A program made the position numbers and the translations under genes. From an uncultured Clostridia bacterium (GTDB taxonomy: Bacteria; Bacillota; Clostridia; Oscillospirales; Acutalibacteraceae): a stretch of 7,142 nucleotides of DNA. Every line of letters starts with the position of its first letter. Position 1 is the stretch's first letter. Positions 5,462 through 7,142 of this stretch are shown piece after piece. The stretch spans positions 1-7,142 of the forward strand of contig CAMJHU010000094.1 of NCBI GenBank assembly GCA_946405565.1, written 5' to 3'. The notes below the pieces were generated by a model. It was not told the origin of the DNA and did no database searches. It saw nothing but the letters and a program-made list of their open reading frames with translations.

Positions 5462-6253
5462 ATGGACGCAGCGACAAAATCTGATTTAAAAAAGAAAATA
5501 AAGCGCGAGGCAATCAAATTAGGCATGAATCTGATCGGATTTGCGAATGTGGAACGATGGAGCGAATTTGATGAAATCAACCCTGCCTATTATCCCCAGA
5601 CAATCTGGCCATGGAGCAAGACGGTGATTGTCCTTGCTGTGCAGATTTATTTGCCCATGATTGAAACAACTCCCTCTGTGGTTTACTCCGAACTATACAA
5701 CACTACCAATCGAATGCTGGACGAATCAGCCTATCGGCTTGCCAACTTTCTGAACCGGCATGGCTTTCGCGCTCACTTTTTCCCGCGCGACTGCTACGGC
5801 GACATTTCCGTTTTGGTCAAAAAGCCGGAAGCTGCTTTCTCACATGTAATAGCAGGAAAATACGCCGGTCTGGGTACGATAGGAATGAATCACACGCTGC
5901 TGACAAAAGAATACGGCCCAAGAATCCGTCTGGTGTCTGTGATCACTGACGCGGAGATCACGCCGGACCCAATGGTGAAAAAAAATCTTTGCATACAATG
6001 CGGTCTTTGCGCGAAGAACTGCCCCATGCAGGCGTTCACACCCAAAAGCGGTAAAGAGATTGCCGAAATGGATCAATTCAAATGCGCGGCATATCATCAA
6101 AAGCTGAAAAATGAATTTCGTTATCCATGCGGCGTTTGTACGGCGGTATGTCCCATTGGCGACGACCGCAAGGTGTACGGACGATGTTCCGTCTCCCCGG
6201 ACGGAATCAAACATTGTCAGAGTTTCGGCTCAAAAAACGCAGTAGAAGATTGA
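5462..6253 (+). CDS. QueG/RdhA-like protein with two 4Fe-4S clusters
   Basis: The 263-aa protein resembles the COG1600 group (epoxyqueuosine reductase QueG and the C-terminal half of reductive dehalogenases). The N-terminal two thirds carry GMNLIGFANV (21-30) and the segment AGLGTIGMN (135-143), LLTKEYGPRIRL (146-157), which resembles the AGLGxxGRN...GPRxRL stretch of RdhA and QueG proteins. The C-terminal third is a bicluster ferredoxin: Cys177, 180, 183 and 187 in CIQCGLCAKNCP, then Cys208, and Cys223, 226 and 230 in CGVCTAVCP; Cys242 is extra. It is shorter than true QueG, which is usually over 300 aa and has a C-terminal HEAT-like extension missing here. No Tat signal is seen, so it is cytoplasmic and not a respiratory dehalogenase. 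AGGTGA (5450-5455) lies 6 nt before ATG 5462. The gene sits 32 nt after one PLP enzyme and 31 nt before another, which suggests a metabolic role rather than tRNA modification. The fold is well supported; function and cobalamin use are unknown. Confidence 0.8.
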   Translation: MDAATKSDLKKKIKREAIKLGMNLIGFANVERWSEFDEINPAYYPQTIWPWSKTVIVLAVQIYLPMIETTPSVVYSELYNTTNRMLDESAYRLANFLNRHGFRAHFFPRDCYGDISVLVKKPEAAFSHVIAGKYAGLGTIGMNHTLLTKEYGPRIRLVSVITDAEITPDPMVKKNLCIQCGLCAKNCPMQAFTPKSGKEIAEMDQFKCAAYHQKLKNEFRYPCGVCTAVCPIGDDRKVYGRCSVSPDGIKHCQSFGSKNAVED

Positions 6254-6284
6254 TGATTTTTACAGTAACAGCAAGGAGATATGA

Positions 6285-7142
6285 ATGATGTCTAATCATT
6301 ATAAAAAGATAGAATCCGCTCTGATTCACGGAGGAATTTACGGCGACAAACAGACAGGCGCGGTCAACGTGCCGATTTATCAGACCTCCACCTATGAGCA
6401 GAGCGGTCTGGGACAGAACAGCGGCTGGGAATATTCCCGCACAGGCAATCCGACACGCGCGGCACTCGAAGCGTTGATTGCGGAACTGGAAGGCGGTAAA
6501 GCGGGATTTGCTTTTGCATCAGGCATGGCTGCCATTACCACGGTGCTGAGTCTGCTGAAAGCAGGTGACAAAGTACTGATTTCGAGCAATGTGTACGGCG
6601 GTACATTCCGCGTGTTGGATAAGGTTTTTCAGAAATTCCGGATCGGTTATTCTATTGAGGATACCACCGACCTTGCCACGCTGGAAAGCAAGATCACGCC
6701 CGACGTCAAAGCGATTCTGGTGGAAAGCCCTGCCAACCCTCTGCTCACAGTGACTGATCTGGCAGGCGTGGCAGCCATTGCCAAAAAGCACAGTATTTTG
6801 TCCATCGTGGACAATACCTTTATGACGCCGTATCTGCAAAGACCGATTGAGTTTGGCATTGACATTGTTTTACACAGTGCCACCAAATATCTGGGAGGCC
6901 ACAGTGACGTTGTGGCCGGTCTGGCGGTGGTCAATGATGACGCTTTGGCACAGCGCCTTGCGTTCCTCCAAAACGCCACCGGCGGCGTCCTTGGGCCTTT
7001 TGATTCCTTCCTGCTCATCAGAGGTATCAAGACGCTGGGCGTTCGTCTTGACCGTCATGTGTATAATGCCGAAACAGCCGCTGACCATATGCTCCATCAC
7101 AAGGCGGTCAAAAAGGTGTATTATCCCGGACTGCCTGACGCA
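6285..7142 (+). CDS. Cystathionine gamma-lyase/gamma-synthase-like PLP enzyme, 3' end outside the window
   Basis: The frame stays open for 286 codons to the right edge; family members run about 375-400 aa, so roughly the last 90-110 are missing. Motifs are canonical: HGGIYGDKQTGAVNVPIYQ (15-33), YSRTGNPTRAALE (50-62), SGMAAI (79-84), VYGGTFRVLD (103-112), ESPANPLL (147-154), DNTF with Asp176, and SATKYLGGHSDVVAG with Schiff-base Lys201. NATGGVLGPFDSFLLIRGIK, in the last third, is typical of cystathionine gamma-synthase and gamma-lyase, including Bacillus MetI- and MccB-type enzymes. It should act on cystathionine, O-acyl homoserine, homocysteine or cysteine; the missing C-terminus holds residues that could help decide. 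AAGGAG (6273-6278) lies 6 nt before ATG 6285; ATG 6288 is an alternative. ATG 6281 opens only a 4-codon ORF in another frame. It differs clearly from the PLP enzyme at 4233-5429, so the two are not a recent duplication. Confidence 0.93.
   Translation, partial: MMSNHYKKIESALIHGGIYGDKQTGAVNVPIYQTSTYEQSGLGQNSGWEYSRTGNPTRAALEALIAELEGGKAGFAFASGMAAITTVLSLLKAGDKVLISSNVYGGTFRVLDKVFQKFRIGYSIEDTTDLATLESKITPDVKAILVESPANPLLTVTDLAGVAAIAKKHSILSIVDNTFMTPYLQRPIEFGIDIVLHSATKYLGGHSDVVAGLAVVNDDALAQRLAFLQNATGGVLGPFDSFLLIRGIKTLGVRLDRHVYNAETAADHMLHHKAVKKVYYPGLPDA

Noticed and set aside
1..7142. CRISPR array, insertion sequence, tRNA or rRNA gene, or other mobile element.
   Set aside because: No direct repeat array, transposase-like protein, terminal inverted repeats flanking a gene, or tRNA-like cloverleaf was noticed on either strand.

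Overview
The window looks like a chromosomal sulfur amino acid uptake and salvage cluster from a low-to-mid GC Gram-positive anaerobe (Bacillota, most likely class Clostridia). This rests on strong AGGAGG-type ribosome binding sites, a short lipoprotein signal on the binding protein, a MetNIQ-type importer, AT-rich intergenic DNA and an 8-cysteine Fe-S protein. No rRNA or marker gene is present, so genus-level placement is not possible. All genes are on the + strand.

Layout. Positions 1-251 form a regulatory leader: a well-placed Shine-Dalgarno and a 30-codon ORF (26-118) with five Cys and six Met codons, then competing base-pairings and a U-tailed hairpin (159-192). I read this as a Cys/Met-responsive transcription attenuator; its promoter lies left of the window. 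It is followed by metQ (252-1109, substrate-binding lipoprotein), metN (1140-2192, ATPase with C-terminal NIL domain) and metI (2168-2848, permease, overlapping metN). An 11-bp inverted repeat (2856-2891) separates these from an M20D-type amidohydrolase (2912-4081).

An AT-rich 151-bp gap holds a good sigma-A-like promoter (4148-4176). It starts a second group: a divergent trans-sulfuration-family PLP enzyme (4233-5429), a QueG/RdhA-like protein with two 4Fe-4S motifs (5462-6253), and a more canonical cystathionine gamma-lyase/gamma-synthase-like enzyme (6285 to the right edge, cut off after 286 codons).

How the parts may work together (inference): MetNIQ imports methionine, cystine or a derivative; the M20 hydrolase removes an acyl or amide group from an N-blocked amino acid; and the two PLP enzymes cleave or build C-S bonds to release or use sulfide, thiols or homocysteine. 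The Fe-S protein is the puzzle: it may be an epoxyqueuosine-reductase relative or an electron-transfer or reductase partner of the pathway. The most interesting item is the sulfur-amino-acid-rich leader peptide with its attenuator.
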